A DNA stretch of 64,000 nucleotides from Desulfosporosinus nitroreducens (lineage in GTDB: Bacteria; Bacillota; Desulfitobacteriia; Desulfitobacteriales; Desulfitobacteriaceae), in contig NZ_JAMHFY010000004.1 of NCBI RefSeq assembly GCF_023897015.1, forward strand, positions 1 to 64,000, given 5' to 3'. The notes under the pieces were generated by a model. The model searched no databases. It was not told the DNA's origin and saw only the letters and a program-made list of their open reading frames with translations. The translations under genes and the position numbers were made by a program. Of the stretch, positions 38,385 to 47,473 are shown piece by piece (position 1 is the stretch's first letter; each line of letters begins with the position of its first letter).

Positions 38385-38786
38385 TTAGAAAAACTTAATA
38401 CTTGTAACAGCCTCAGCCCTGGCACTTTTTCCGAGTTTCTTCATTAACCAAGGCGGCAGCTTTTTGGATTGCAGCAATTTATTCAGTCTGTCAAGTTCAT
38501 CATCAATATTCGTTCCTTCCGGTACTTTTAAAGGATGAATACCGCTTTGTACTAACCGAGCTGCCGCAGGACCGCCGATCTGGGTGCAGTACACAATGGC
38601 ACACTTCTTAAGCATCTTAATTCGCACATCAACTTTATCTTCGGATTCCTCCATATCTTCAGCGGCAAGGGATGTATGGATAATCTCTTGAGGTTCGTCC
38701 GTGAATTTATACATCTCAAATGAAGGAGATGAGGCAAAATGCGAGTCAATGGTTTTTCCGTCGCTACTAGCAAAGGCTACCAGCAT
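38385..38786 (-). CDS. nifX: NifX-type FeMo-cofactor binding protein
   Basis: A 133-aa protein of the dinitrogenase iron-molybdenum cofactor family. The first strand MLVAFASSDGKTIDSHFASS and the segment CAIVYCTQIGGPAAARLVQSG (cut: AIVYCTQIGGPAAARL) fit NifX, which carries NifB-co or VK-cluster between NifB and NifEN. A ~40-residue C-terminal tail follows the core. It is separated from nifN by 139 nt. NifX is favoured over the close relative NafY by its size and place. Confidence 0.88.
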   Translation of the reverse strand: MLVAFASSDGKTIDSHFASSPSFEMYKFTDEPQEIIHTSLAAEDMEESEDKVDVRIKMLKKCAIVYCTQIGGPAAARLVQSGIHPLKVPEGTNIDDELDRLNKLLQSKKLPPWLMKKLGKSARAEAVTSIKFF

Positions 38787-38925
38787 ACTAATACCTCCTT
38801 TTAATCTCTAAAGATCTCTTTTTCCCCCAATCATTAGCATCAGCCAGTGCTATTAACGCCTTTTGGTAATAAGCCATTATCAGATCTACCCCTATGGAAA
38901 CAAGGGAATTTGAAGGGTCGGCTCT

Positions 38926-40221
38926 CTAACTCAGTGAATTTAACATATCAAACAAAAACTGCTGAGTACCTTCATACCCAATCCAACGTTTTTGTGGATA
39001 ACCGGCACGATCAAAAACTGGTAACCCCGCTCGGAGATGAGGAACTTTGAGCATCCCTGCAGCTTGACGTCCGTTGGAATTGGCAATGATCAAATCACAA
39101 TCTGCGGCCCTTTCCTCCAGCATCTCCAGGTCACCTACTTCTACAGGAAAAGGTAAAGATAAGGTATTACCGCTTCCTTGGGATGCCGACAAGGCTACAG
39201 AAATTTCCGAACCAACCTCGACCAAGCATGAACCCAGACTGTACAAAAGATCCATCTCTAGGGCTATGGCAATCTTTTGACCGCCAAGTTGGTCATGATA
39301 ATCTGCCAGGGTATCCAATAAACGGCTTCTTTGGCGCAAAAGCCTTTCCGGTATCGTCTTACCCGATATCTTAGCCAAGGTTAAGATGAAGGTATCTGTT
39401 GCAGTCAAACCGGTTAATGATGGAATATTAAAATGAGGGATCTGGTAAGTTTTCTTCAGGAATTCTCCGGCTTTTTCCATACTTTGCCCAAAGGAAAAGC
39501 AAGCCTTACATTCCGGCAAGCGCTGAAACTCTTCGATCAGCGTTCCTCCTTGTACCACCGGTGCAGCCTCCAGTTCAGCATGACCATCCAATGAAATCGA
39601 AAGATCCGGAACCGTAATCACCCTATATCCGAAGCTCTTGACAATCTCTTTTAGTTCATCCACATCCCCAGGCGTTAAATGACAACCAGGCAAGAGGGCA
39701 ACAGAAGGAGCATCGTTAGAATCCGCAAGTCCCAGGGACTTAGTCTTGTTGGTCTGTCCGGCTAAGGTCATGAGCAGAGCCTCCACCGTTCGCTGATAAC
39801 CCTCTTGCATAGAACCGATATAGTCTGGTGTACTGGCCAGCACCACTGGCAGATCCTCTAAATCCGGGCGTTCTAAACGCAAACTGGCCAGAGCACTTAC
39901 CATGTCATCTCCATAGGTTTCCGTGAGACCCGAACTCATAACTCCAATAATTTGAGGCTTGTATTTATCCGCCGCCACGGCAATTCCTTTCTTAAGATGA
40001 TCCCACCCCCCAAAAATAACTGACTCCTCCAATAAAGCGGTTGAATTAAGGGGAATGGGTTCCTTATAATGCCTGGAAAGCTGTAAGCGAATAAATGACG
40101 AACATCCTTGAGAGCCATGAAGTAATGCCAGAAGTCCATTGACACCCAGAAAGGCCAGAGTGGCTCCTAATGCAGGGCTGTTTTTCTGAGGGTTCCCATT
40201 ATAATGTCTTAGCTTAGTCAT
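38926..40221 (-). CDS. nifN: Nitrogenase cofactor scaffold subunit NifN
   Basis: A 431-aa NifK paralogue that pairs with NifE to form the scaffold on which NifB-co becomes FeMo-co. ALGATLAFLGVNGLLALLHG and GSQGCSSF (about 19-45) match the cluster region of NifN, and SRHYKEPIPLNSTALLEESV follows. It overlaps nifE by 8 nt, so translation is coupled. No fusion to NifB is present. Confidence 0.95.
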   Translation of the reverse strand: MTKLRHYNGNPQKNSPALGATLAFLGVNGLLALLHGSQGCSSFIRLQLSRHYKEPIPLNSTALLEESVIFGGWDHLKKGIAVAADKYKPQIIGVMSSGLTETYGDDMVSALASLRLERPDLEDLPVVLASTPDYIGSMQEGYQRTVEALLMTLAGQTNKTKSLGLADSNDAPSVALLPGCHLTPGDVDELKEIVKSFGYRVITVPDLSISLDGHAELEAAPVVQGGTLIEEFQRLPECKACFSFGQSMEKAGEFLKKTYQIPHFNIPSLTGLTATDTFILTLAKISGKTIPERLLRQRSRLLDTLADYHDQLGGQKIAIALEMDLLYSLGSCLVEVGSEISVALSASQGSGNTLSLPFPVEVGDLEMLEERAADCDLIIANSNGRQAAGMLKVPHLRAGLPVFDRAGYPQKRWIGYEGTQQFLFDMLNSLS

Positions 40222-41581
40222 CTAGTTCACCCTCTCTTGGCGGGAATTCCCGTTTTAAATGTCCCCAAACAGGACTAAGCACTGTGCGAGCTAAGGTCTC
40301 TGCGAAGGTAATCATCCCCTGATAACCTGCATAAGGAAGTTTTCGTCCATGGTTGATATCCAAAAAGGGAGTTCTTGTTTTATGAGCCAGATACTTTGTT
40401 TTCCCTCCGGCTACGATCAGGTCCGGTTTTTTCTCAGCAATAATCTTGAGAAATCCCGCTGAACTTGTGTCTTCGATGATCTGGGCCGAAGGATCCATCA
40501 ATTCTTTCATACGCTGGAAATCTTCTGGTGTCGAGTTCTGTGTTCCCCCTGCTAAGATATTGATCCCTAATTCGGCCAAGGTGGACACCATCGACCAGGT
40601 TTTAACCCCACCCGTGAACAAGATGGCCTGTTTATTCTCAAGTAACTTTTTGTAACCCGCAATGGTTTTACGCGTTTCCTCTTCCTTCTTTTGAACATAG
40701 ACCAAGGTTCTCTCCACTAAATCAGGATCTCCCAGTGCTTTGGCAATCTTGACCAGTGTTTCAGAGGTGTCATGAATCCCGTAAAATGAGCCTTCCATAA
40801 AGGGTATGCCATAGCGAATTTCCATTTTCCGGACTAAGTTGGTCAAGCTTTTAGAGCAGATAAGCACATTAAGACTGGCTCTGTGAGCTGAACGCAAGTC
40901 ATCAAATTTGGCATCCCCGGTAATAGCTGTTTGAAGGGTAATTCCTAAGTTTTTTAAATCGGGTAAAACCCCCCAAAGATCTCCGGCAATGTTATATTCT
41001 CCGATCAGGTTAATGGAAAGGGGTATTTTCTCATCCGAACCGGCAGCGCTCCCTATAACCCGATCATATAAGACCTCCCCCGCAATACGATTTCCAATAT
41101 TCTTATCTCCCAAAAAGCCGGGACAATTAACGGCAATCACCGGAATAGTCAGTTCAGCTTCCGCTTCCCTGCAAACCTTCTCCACGTCATCCCCTATTAA
41201 TGAAGAGACACAGGTTGCATAGACAAAGATTGCTTTCGGATTATGTCTCGCCGCGATTTCCAAGATAGACTTTTTAAGCTTAATCTCTCCGCCGTAGATT
41301 ACATCATTTTCCATGATATCTGTGGTCAGTCCCCGTCGGTACAGTTGGGAACCGGAGGAGCGAGCTCCTCTGTTATCCCAAGAGTTCCCGGCACAGGCAA
41401 TCGGTCCATGAACAAGGTGGGCTACGTCAGTAATTGGCATGAGCACAACTCGCGCCCCGTCATAAGCGCAACTTCTTTCTGCACCTTCGCCGGGCAGGGC
41501 CTTCATGCATAATTTAGGCGAACCGGCATCCGACATGCATTCTTTATCTTTGAGATCCAATTTTGTAAGATTGGTAAACAC
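40214..41581 (-). CDS. nifE: Nitrogenase cofactor scaffold subunit NifE
   Basis: A 455-aa NifD paralogue and partner of NifN. Conserved cysteines are in ERSCAYDGARVVL (about 34-46), HGPIACAGNSWDNRG and YATCVSSLIGDDVE. Lack of the FeMo-co His pattern of NifD supports NifE. It starts 18 nt past the nifK stop. Confidence 0.96.
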   Translation of the reverse strand: MFTNLTKLDLKDKECMSDAGSPKLCMKALPGEGAERSCAYDGARVVLMPITDVAHLVHGPIACAGNSWDNRGARSSGSQLYRRGLTTDIMENDVIYGGEIKLKKSILEIAARHNPKAIFVYATCVSSLIGDDVEKVCREAEAELTIPVIAVNCPGFLGDKNIGNRIAGEVLYDRVIGSAAGSDEKIPLSINLIGEYNIAGDLWGVLPDLKNLGITLQTAITGDAKFDDLRSAHRASLNVLICSKSLTNLVRKMEIRYGIPFMEGSFYGIHDTSETLVKIAKALGDPDLVERTLVYVQKKEEETRKTIAGYKKLLENKQAILFTGGVKTWSMVSTLAELGINILAGGTQNSTPEDFQRMKELMDPSAQIIEDTSSAGFLKIIAEKKPDLIVAGGKTKYLAHKTRTPFLDINHGRKLPYAGYQGMITFAETLARTVLSPVWGHLKREFPPREGELDD

Positions 41582-41598
41582 AAAGACCCCTCCCTTCT

Positions 41599-43017
41599 TT
41601 AACGCATCATTTCAAAGTATGCCTCTGGGGAATTCCTGTCGACTTCCTCCAAAAACGTATTTACGATCATGGTTATCATATTAATAACTCCGGAATACCC
41701 GATGATGGGATAACGATGGAGATTCACCCGATCCGTGATAGGGAAACCTATTCTGACCAGCGGAATATTGGCGTCGCGGGCAGCCCATTTACCATGGGAG
41801 TCCCCAATTAACATATCGACTGGTTCCGTAACCAAAAGGGATCTGAGATGCCAAAGGTCTTTGCCCGCATAAAGAGTGGCTCCTTGACCATAAGGACTTG
41901 CCTCCAGCATACTTTCCATGGCTTTCTTAAATAATGGGGTGGAATTTGTGCAAACGATGTGAACCGGTTCTCCTCCCATTTCCAGCAAGAATGAAACGAC
42001 TCCCATCAAAACATCCGGATCACCAAACAGTGCAAATTTCTTACCATGAATATATTGATGGGCATCCGTCATGGCATCGATGGAACGTCCTCGTTCAATA
42101 GTAATTTCCTTCTGTACCTCTTTCCCCGTGAATTTGGCGACGGCTTCTATGAATTTGTCCGTGCCCCCGATCCCGATGGGCATGGAAATCACTTCGACTG
42201 GGACTTCCTTGCCGGCCAGATATTTACGAGTTGTGGGAGTAGCGTAAGTCTGTGCGAATAGGAAACTTCCAGCGTTTAGAGCTTCCTTCATTTCTGTAAT
42301 AGGTGTTCCCCCGGGATACAATTCGTAGGTTCCCAAATTAGGAGCATCCAGAACATCACTCTGGTCAGGCAACAGGGTAAAAGGTGCCTCCATCACTTTC
42401 AGCAGTCGTTTATATTCACGAAGATTGGCGGTATACGTGTCAAAACCAGGAACGACATAAAGTCGGTCGTTGATTTTATCTTCCTGTCTGGGCACAGCTA
42501 AACATTCTATGAGACCTTTGAGCATGGTGTCATACCCAGTTATATGCGACCCCTTAAAACTCGGGGTGTTAGCCAAGGCTACGGGAAGATCTTTGGGAAT
42601 CGCTTCTTGTTCTTTGGCATTGCCTAAATAAGCATTGATATCGTCCCCAATGACTTCAGCCATACAGCTGGTGAACATAGCGATCACCTTTGGGCTGTAA
42701 AGTGCATTAGCATTCTTCAAACCTTCAATGAGATTAGACTGTCCGCCAAATACCGCAGAATCCTCAGTCATCGAATCAGATACTGCTGCGACCGGTTCCC
42801 TGTAATGGCGGGAGAGGGTACTGCGAAAATAAGCGGCGCATCCTTGTGAACCATGAACAAAGGGGAGGCTTGCTTCGATTCCTAAGGCACAAAGCAAGGC
42901 GCCCAGGGGTTGGCAAGCTTTAGCCGGATTAATGACCAGTTTTTCACGGGCAAAATTCTTTTCTCGGTATTCTTGAGTATTCAGCCATTCTTTTGTTACC
43001 TTAGTACAAGTTTCCAT
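41599..43017 (-). CDS. nifK: Nitrogenase MoFe protein beta chain NifK
   Basis: Beta subunit (472 aa) of dinitrogenase, where it supplies three P-cluster cysteines: CQPLGALLCALG, HGSQGCAAYFR and FTSCMAEVIGDD. The short N-terminus (about 30 residues before CQPLG) is the form seen in Firmicutes and archaea, lacking the ~50-residue extension of Azotobacter NifK. It lies 24 nt after nifD. Confidence 0.97.
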   Translation of the reverse strand: METCTKVTKEWLNTQEYREKNFAREKLVINPAKACQPLGALLCALGIEASLPFVHGSQGCAAYFRSTLSRHYREPVAAVSDSMTEDSAVFGGQSNLIEGLKNANALYSPKVIAMFTSCMAEVIGDDINAYLGNAKEQEAIPKDLPVALANTPSFKGSHITGYDTMLKGLIECLAVPRQEDKINDRLYVVPGFDTYTANLREYKRLLKVMEAPFTLLPDQSDVLDAPNLGTYELYPGGTPITEMKEALNAGSFLFAQTYATPTTRKYLAGKEVPVEVISMPIGIGGTDKFIEAVAKFTGKEVQKEITIERGRSIDAMTDAHQYIHGKKFALFGDPDVLMGVVSFLLEMGGEPVHIVCTNSTPLFKKAMESMLEASPYGQGATLYAGKDLWHLRSLLVTEPVDMLIGDSHGKWAARDANIPLVRIGFPITDRVNLHRYPIIGYSGVINMITMIVNTFLEEVDRNSPEAYFEMMR

Positions 43018-43041
43018 TGTGTGACATCCTTTCTGCCCGAT

Positions 43042-44475
43042 TTATTTTGACCAAGGAGCTTTGATAGATTTCCAGGTTGGGCTGTTAATGGCCATATCCA
43101 TATCCCGAGCAAAGATAGGGAATCCTTCGTATCCGTGATACGGACCCGAATAATCCCAAGAGTGCATTTGACGGAAGGGAAGACCCATTTTTTCAAAGAC
43201 ATACTTCTCTTTGATTCCTGATCCAACTAAGTCAGGCTTGAGCTTCTTTACGAACTCCTCGAGCTCTAAAGCTGTTACATCGTCATAAATCAACGTTCCT
43301 TCTTTTAAGGCAGGAATGGTTTTCTCGTAATCTTCATTATGAGCAAATTCATAGCCTGTTCCGATAACCTCCATGCCCAAATCTTCATATGCTCCTACAA
43401 TGTGTCTCGGTCGAAGACCTCCTACATAAAGCATGACGCTTTTTCCTTCCAGGCGCGGGCGGTAGATATCGATCACTTTCTGCATTGGTGCTGTATATTT
43501 CTCAATCACTTTTAAGGCTTTTTCCATAATATAGTCATCAAATTGGGCAGCAATTTTTAGAATTGATTCCTTAATTTTAGTGGGTCCGAAGAAATTAAAT
43601 TCGATCCAAGGAGTTCCATAGGTTTCTTCCATGTGTTTTGCAATGTAATTCATACTTCTGAAGCAGTGGATTAAATTAAGCTTGACAAGATGTCCATTCT
43701 GAAGCATTTCCAGGGTGGAGTCGCCCGTCCAAATATTGACAACCTTTAAACCCATCTCCTCCAGAATTTTTTTACTGGCCCAGGCATCTCCGCCAATATT
43801 GTAATCCCCAATAATTCCAATATCGTATTTTCCGATTTCTCTGGCCGGACCTTTACCTATCAGATGATCCCGAATGGCATCATTCGCAATATGATGGCCC
43901 AAAGACTGGCTTATTCCCCTAAATCCTTCACAACGAACCGGGATGACCGGAAGTTCAATTTTCTCGCTCATGCGGCGAGCGACACTTTCAATGTCGTCTC
44001 CAATCAGTCCGACAGGACATTCTGATAAAACAGAAACTCCTTTGGCGTTCGGGAAAAGCCCCACAACCTCACTGATTATTTTCTCAAGCTTTTTATCTCC
44101 GCCGTAAATAATATCGCTTTCTTGGAAGTCCGAGGTGAAGAGAAAAGGCACAAAGTTGTCAACGCCGATTTCTCCATCTGCTAAGTTCCGGCGGTTGCCC
44201 CAAGAATAATAGCCACACCCTACCGGTCCATGGGAGATATGCACAACATCCTTGACCGGACCCCAGACAACCCCTTTAGCTCCAGCGTAAGCACATCCCC
44301 GTGCGGTCATGATCCCGGGAACTGTTTTCGCATTGGATTTGACTGCGCAACTGGCACACTCACTATCTTTGACCGCAATATGTTGTCTCCGATTCTTTTT
44401 GGCCTTTTCCGGGTAAATCTCCAAGACATCTTCCACGACTTGTTTTCTGAATTCAATTGTTTCCTTTGTGCTCAC
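43042..44475 (-). CDS. nifD: Nitrogenase MoFe protein alpha chain NifD
   Basis: Alpha subunit (about 477 aa) that carries FeMo-co. P-cluster cysteines are in [11 protein letters not shown] (C61), [14 protein letters not shown] (C87) and [11 protein letters not shown]. The cofactor ligands are Cys in [12 protein letters not shown] and His in [15 protein letters not shown]. The QSLGHH segment has the substrate-site Gln and His. This is the Mo type, as judged by these motifs and the nifEN genes. A GTG at 44475 is the likely start, with a GAGGGGGG ribosome site; positions could be off by 1 nt. Confidence 0.97.
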   Translation of the reverse strand: MSTKETIEFRKQVVEDVLEIYPEKAKKNRRQHIAVKDSECASCAVKSNAKTVPGIMTARGCAYAGAKGVVWGPVKDVVHISHGPVGCGYYSWGNRRNLADGEIGVDNFVPFLFTSDFQESDIIYGGDKKLEKIISEVVGLFPNAKGVSVLSECPVGLIGDDIESVARRMSEKIELPVIPVRCEGFRGISQSLGHHIANDAIRDHLIGKGPAREIGKYDIGIIGDYNIGGDAWASKKILEEMGLKVVNIWTGDSTLEMLQNGHLVKLNLIHCFRSMNYIAKHMEETYGTPWIEFNFFGPTKIKESILKIAAQFDDYIMEKALKVIEKYTAPMQKVIDIYRPRLEGKSVMLYVGGLRPRHIVGAYEDLGMEVIGTGYEFAHNEDYEKTIPALKEGTLIYDDVTALELEEFVKKLKPDLVGSGIKEKYVFEKMGLPFRQMHSWDYSGPYHGYEGFPIFARDMDMAINSPTWKSIKAPWSK

Positions 44476-44514
44476 AACGCTGTCCCCCCTCAATAATCCT
44501 ATAACTAGCGGATC

Positions 44515-45369
<855 letters not shown>

Positions 45370-45398
45370 TCAAATTTCTGAGTAACTTATATATCGAT

Positions 45399-45782
45399 CT
45401 AAACAACTGCTTCTTTTCCCACTTCCCCCGTGCGAACCCGAACAACCTCTTTCAATGGACAGACGAAGATCTTACCATCCCCCATGTGCCCCGTCTGATT
45501 AGCTTTAATGATCACGCCGACGGCATCTTCTACTTGATCGTCCTGAACCACAAGGGTTAATAACCGTTTGGGTATCCAATGGAATCTGGGCTCATCAGTG
45601 TTTTCACCGCCCATCACCGAATTCAATTCAGGATCAATCTCAGCTGCCCATCCCCCGATGCCCCCCTGCTTCCCTCGACCCTCAACGCTTTGTATGGTCA
45701 AAGCAGGGAAGCCTGCATCCTCAAAAGCCTTTTTTGTCGCCGGTACCTGATGACGTCGAATCACCATCATTATTTCCTTCAT
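45399..45782 (-). CDS. nifI2: Nitrogen regulatory PII-like protein NifI2
   Basis: A 127-aa PII-family protein. The long T-loop region (GRGKQGGIGGWAAEIDPELN) and GHMGDGKIFVCPL are typical of NifI2. In Methanococcus, NifI1 and NifI2 form a complex that binds and inhibits NifDK when 2-oxoglutarate is low. It starts 2 nt after nifI1 ends. In methanogens the pair lies between nifH and nifD, while here it precedes nifH. Confidence 0.94.
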   Translation of the reverse strand: MKEIMMVIRRHQVPATKKAFEDAGFPALTIQSVEGRGKQGGIGGWAAEIDPELNSVMGGENTDEPRFHWIPKRLLTLVVQDDQVEDAVGVIIKANQTGHMGDGKIFVCPLKEVVRVRTGEVGKEAVV

Positions 45783-45784
45783 CG

Positions 45785-46102
45785 TTACAACCCCTTTGTC
45801 CCTTTACTTACGGTATAAGCCTCTTCCACTTCCGTCACAAAGATTTTTCCATCTCCCATGGTTCCTGTTTTGGCACTCTCCAGAATGACACTTATAGCCT
45901 CATCCAACTTTTCATCTTCAACAACCATGAGCAGCAAAGTTTTGGGAAACTCATCATAAACCACATCCCCAATTCGAATCCCTTTAGTTCTGCCGCGACC
46001 AAAAACGTGCATTTTTGTCAGCGAAGGCATTCCGGCCTGTGCTAGGGCTTCAGACACAGCCTCAGTTTTATCGGGTCTTACAATTGCTCTAATCATTTTC
46101 AT
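45785..46102 (-). CDS. nifI1: Nitrogen regulatory PII-like protein NifI1
   Basis: A PII-family protein of about 105 aa. MIRAIVRPDKTEAVSEALAQ at the N-terminus, a short T-loop (GRGRTKGIRIGDVVYDEFPK) and GTMGDGKIFV fit NifI1. It is the first large gene of the nif operon. The ATG at 46102 is chosen because GGAGG lies 9 nt upstream; an ATG 9 nt further up is too close to that site. A 17-codon ORF ends 20 nt before it. Confidence 0.94.
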   Translation of the reverse strand: MKMIRAIVRPDKTEAVSEALAQAGMPSLTKMHVFGRGRTKGIRIGDVVYDEFPKTLLLMVVEDEKLDEAISVILESAKTGTMGDGKIFVTEVEEAYTVSKGTKGL

Positions 46103-46122
46103 ATAGTTCATCCTCCTCAAAA

Positions 46123-46176
46123 TTAAGTCGCTTTTTCATAACCTGCAGTCTTACATGAGTCTAAATAAATGTCCAC
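46123..46176 (-). CDS. Candidate 17-aa leader peptide upstream of nifI1
   Basis: The minus strand has GGGAGGTGAT (46189-46180), an almost perfect anti-16S match, then a GTG at 46176 opening 17 codons: MDIYLDSCKTAGYEKAT, stop TAA at 46125-46123. The stop lies 20 nt upstream of the nifI1 start. I do not recognise the peptide. It could couple translation to nifI1 or be a sensory upstream ORF. Coding status is inferred only from the ribosome site. Confidence 0.5.
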   Translation of the reverse strand: MDIYLDSCKTAGYEKAT

Positions 46177-46297
46177 CGCATCACCTCCCTTAAGTAGCAC
46201 TCATTTCAAATTATCAAAGTAAATCGTATAGTATCTCGGTTCTAAGCCCTTCCTCTCTGTCGGAAGATGTTATCTGAGAGTCAACGATGAAAAGACA

Positions 46298-46340
46298 AAG
46301 AGAGCCCTTAATTAATTAAAATAATTAAGGGCTCTCTAAA
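46298..46340 (-). terminator. Strong intrinsic terminator inside the nif leader
   Basis: On the minus strand AGAGAGCCCTTAATTA pairs with TAATTAAGGGCTCTCT, a perfect 16-bp stem with a ~7-nt loop, followed by TTGTCTTTTC. It lies 196 nt upstream of nifI1 and downstream of the NAG array. A separate CCAAATC/GATTTGG hairpin (46354-46374) precedes it. Either it ends the hutP-like transcript or it is an attenuator for nif. Confidence 0.88.
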
Positions 46341-46413
46341 ACACTTTTCCGCTCCAAATCTACGCTCGATTTGGTGCCCGGTTATGAAGTTATACTATGG
46401 GAATAAATATTCG

Positions 46414-46607
46414 CTTTAGTCTTCTCAGACTTACTCTAACTCTCACTCTGTCACTAAATTCTTTATTCTTTATTCTTTATTCTTGGTATCTTAATATCTA
46501 GCTATCTAGCTATCTGGTATCTCGGTATCTACCTATCTTAGTATCTTTCGATCTGAAGCTTTTTGACTCTGTCCTAGCCTATATTCTCAAGATCCCTATA
46601 CTTATAC
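46414..46607 (-). promoter_or_regulatory. NAG-triplet array, candidate HutP-type RNA binding site in the nif leader
   Basis: Read as RNA (minus strand), NAG triplets repeat through this stretch. Between 46555 and 46454 there are 14 in a row whose G residues are 8,8,8,8,7,8,8,8,8,7,7,7,7 nt apart (CAGATCGAAAGATACTAAG... onward). The triplet is kept while spacers vary (ATCGA, ATACT, ATAGG, ATACC, ATAGC). Less regular NAGs extend the array on both sides. HutP is known to bind NAG repeats with 4-nt spacers (period 7), and a HutP-family gene ends 115 nt upstream. No direct proof of binding. Confidence 0.7.
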
Positions 46608-46721
46608 TTTGATCAATTCCGAGAGACTCCCCCACCGAAGTCTCGATGTTCAACTTTAGCTGAACGAGTTCACTTAACTCTCCGACTCTTTCAGTCCCAA
46701 CTCTTAACCTTTTCTCTCTAA

Positions 46722-47165
46722 TCAAAGATGCATTACACCTAATCCAACACGTGCGTGTTCTAATAGAGGATGAAGGGAAGAACGGCCATAAATCGCTACC
46801 GCAATCCACTCGGTGTCTGTGGTTAACCCAATTTTAAGAGCGAAACTAGCATTACTGTTGGTATGAATAAAAATACTGTTGCTCGCTTCTAACGTAGCAT
46901 GGATAAGAGCATGAATCTTTCGGTCTTCCTTGGGAATGACCCCAGTATTAAATGCTGTTGCCATCACTGAATTTGTAAGCTTACCCGTATGTTGGAGATT
47001 CGCTACAGTTCCTCCAAGTTCAGTCACACCGCAACGTAGATCAAACGATTCATAGAGAGACTTCTTAAGTTTCTCCTCTTCCTCCCTCGTCTCTGTCATA
47101 GCTAACTGCAAGGCTGACCGCTCTAAGGAAGGTTTCACTTTTTCCATAGGTACTGATACTTTCAA
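46722..47165 (-). CDS. HutP-family RNA-binding antiterminator-like protein
   Basis: A 147-aa protein matching HutP along its length. HALIHATLEA (H85, H89) corresponds to the HxxxH of Bacillus HutP, and the C-terminal WIAVAIYG...GLGVMHL with H146 to its third metal ligand. Bacillus HutP, with L-histidine and Mg2+, binds NAG repeats in hut mRNA and prevents termination. Here no hut genes follow; the NAG array, a terminator and nifI1 do. A TTG start at 47165 has AGGAGGGG upstream. The ligand may differ from histidine. Confidence 0.88.
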   Translation of the reverse strand: MKVSVPMEKVKPSLERSALQLAMTETREEEEKLKKSLYESFDLRCGVTELGGTVANLQHTGKLTNSVMATAFNTGVIPKEDRKIHALIHATLEASNSIFIHTNSNASFALKIGLTTDTEWIAVAIYGRSSLHPLLEHARVGLGVMHL

Positions 47166-47252
47166 GTTTACCCCTCCTCTTCTTACTCTATGAATTGCAA
47201 GGTGTCGTCATAGATGCATCATCCTTATTAAACTTATGCAATAGCTAGAATT

Positions 47253-47303
47253 AAAAAAAGCCGCCAAGTATCTTTTAAAGATACCTTGACGGCTCCATTG
47301 CCG
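47253..47303 (-). promoter_or_regulatory. Overlapping hexaloop hairpin and terminator in the hutP-like leader (ANTAR-like)
   Basis: On the minus strand, CGGC-AATGGA-GCCG (47303-47290) forms a hairpin with a six-base loop having A at position 1 and G at position 4, the ANTAR-protein target signature. Its 3' arm GCCG is also the start of a terminator stem, GCCGTCAAGGTATC / GATACTTGGCGGC, followed by seven Ts (ending 47253). The two folds exclude each other. A TATCACTTAGTGATA palindrome (47324-47310) lies upstream but does not make a clear second hexaloop. A plain terminator for the upstream gene is the alternative. Confidence 0.5.
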
Positions 47304-47330
47304 ATTCCCTATCACTAAGTGATATTCCAT

Positions 47331-47359
47331 ATAGTACTCGAAATTCCGCCCTTTGTCAC
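47331..47359 (-). promoter_or_regulatory. Probable SigA promoter of the hutP-like gene
   Basis: GTGACA (47359-47354) and TACTAT (47336-47331) are 17 nt apart on the minus strand. Transcription would begin near 47324, giving a ~160-nt leader that contains the hairpin/terminator pair. The match is good but not consensus. Confidence 0.55.
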
Positions 47360-47473
47360 CAAGCAAAAAAACTCAAATCTGTTGTAATACTATCAAAAAC
47401 ATCATGTTTTAGTACTCTATTAACCCGTGACGCCATTTTACTTAATAATTCAATCTCCCTTATCAAGAGACGT

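Noticed and set aside
46441-46500. CRISPR-like periodic repeats
   Set aside because: Unit length is 7-8 bp with no unique spacers of 30-40 bp and no cas genes.
46440-46556. Simple microsatellite explanation for the 7-8 bp repeats (TCTTTAT, TATCTAGC on the plus strand)
   Set aside because: Part of it is near-identical tandem repeat, so slippage may have built it. But the NAG triplet is kept across changing spacers, the period alternates 7 and 8, and a HutP gene is adjacent. Kept as a candidate binding array, with slippage as the origin still possible.
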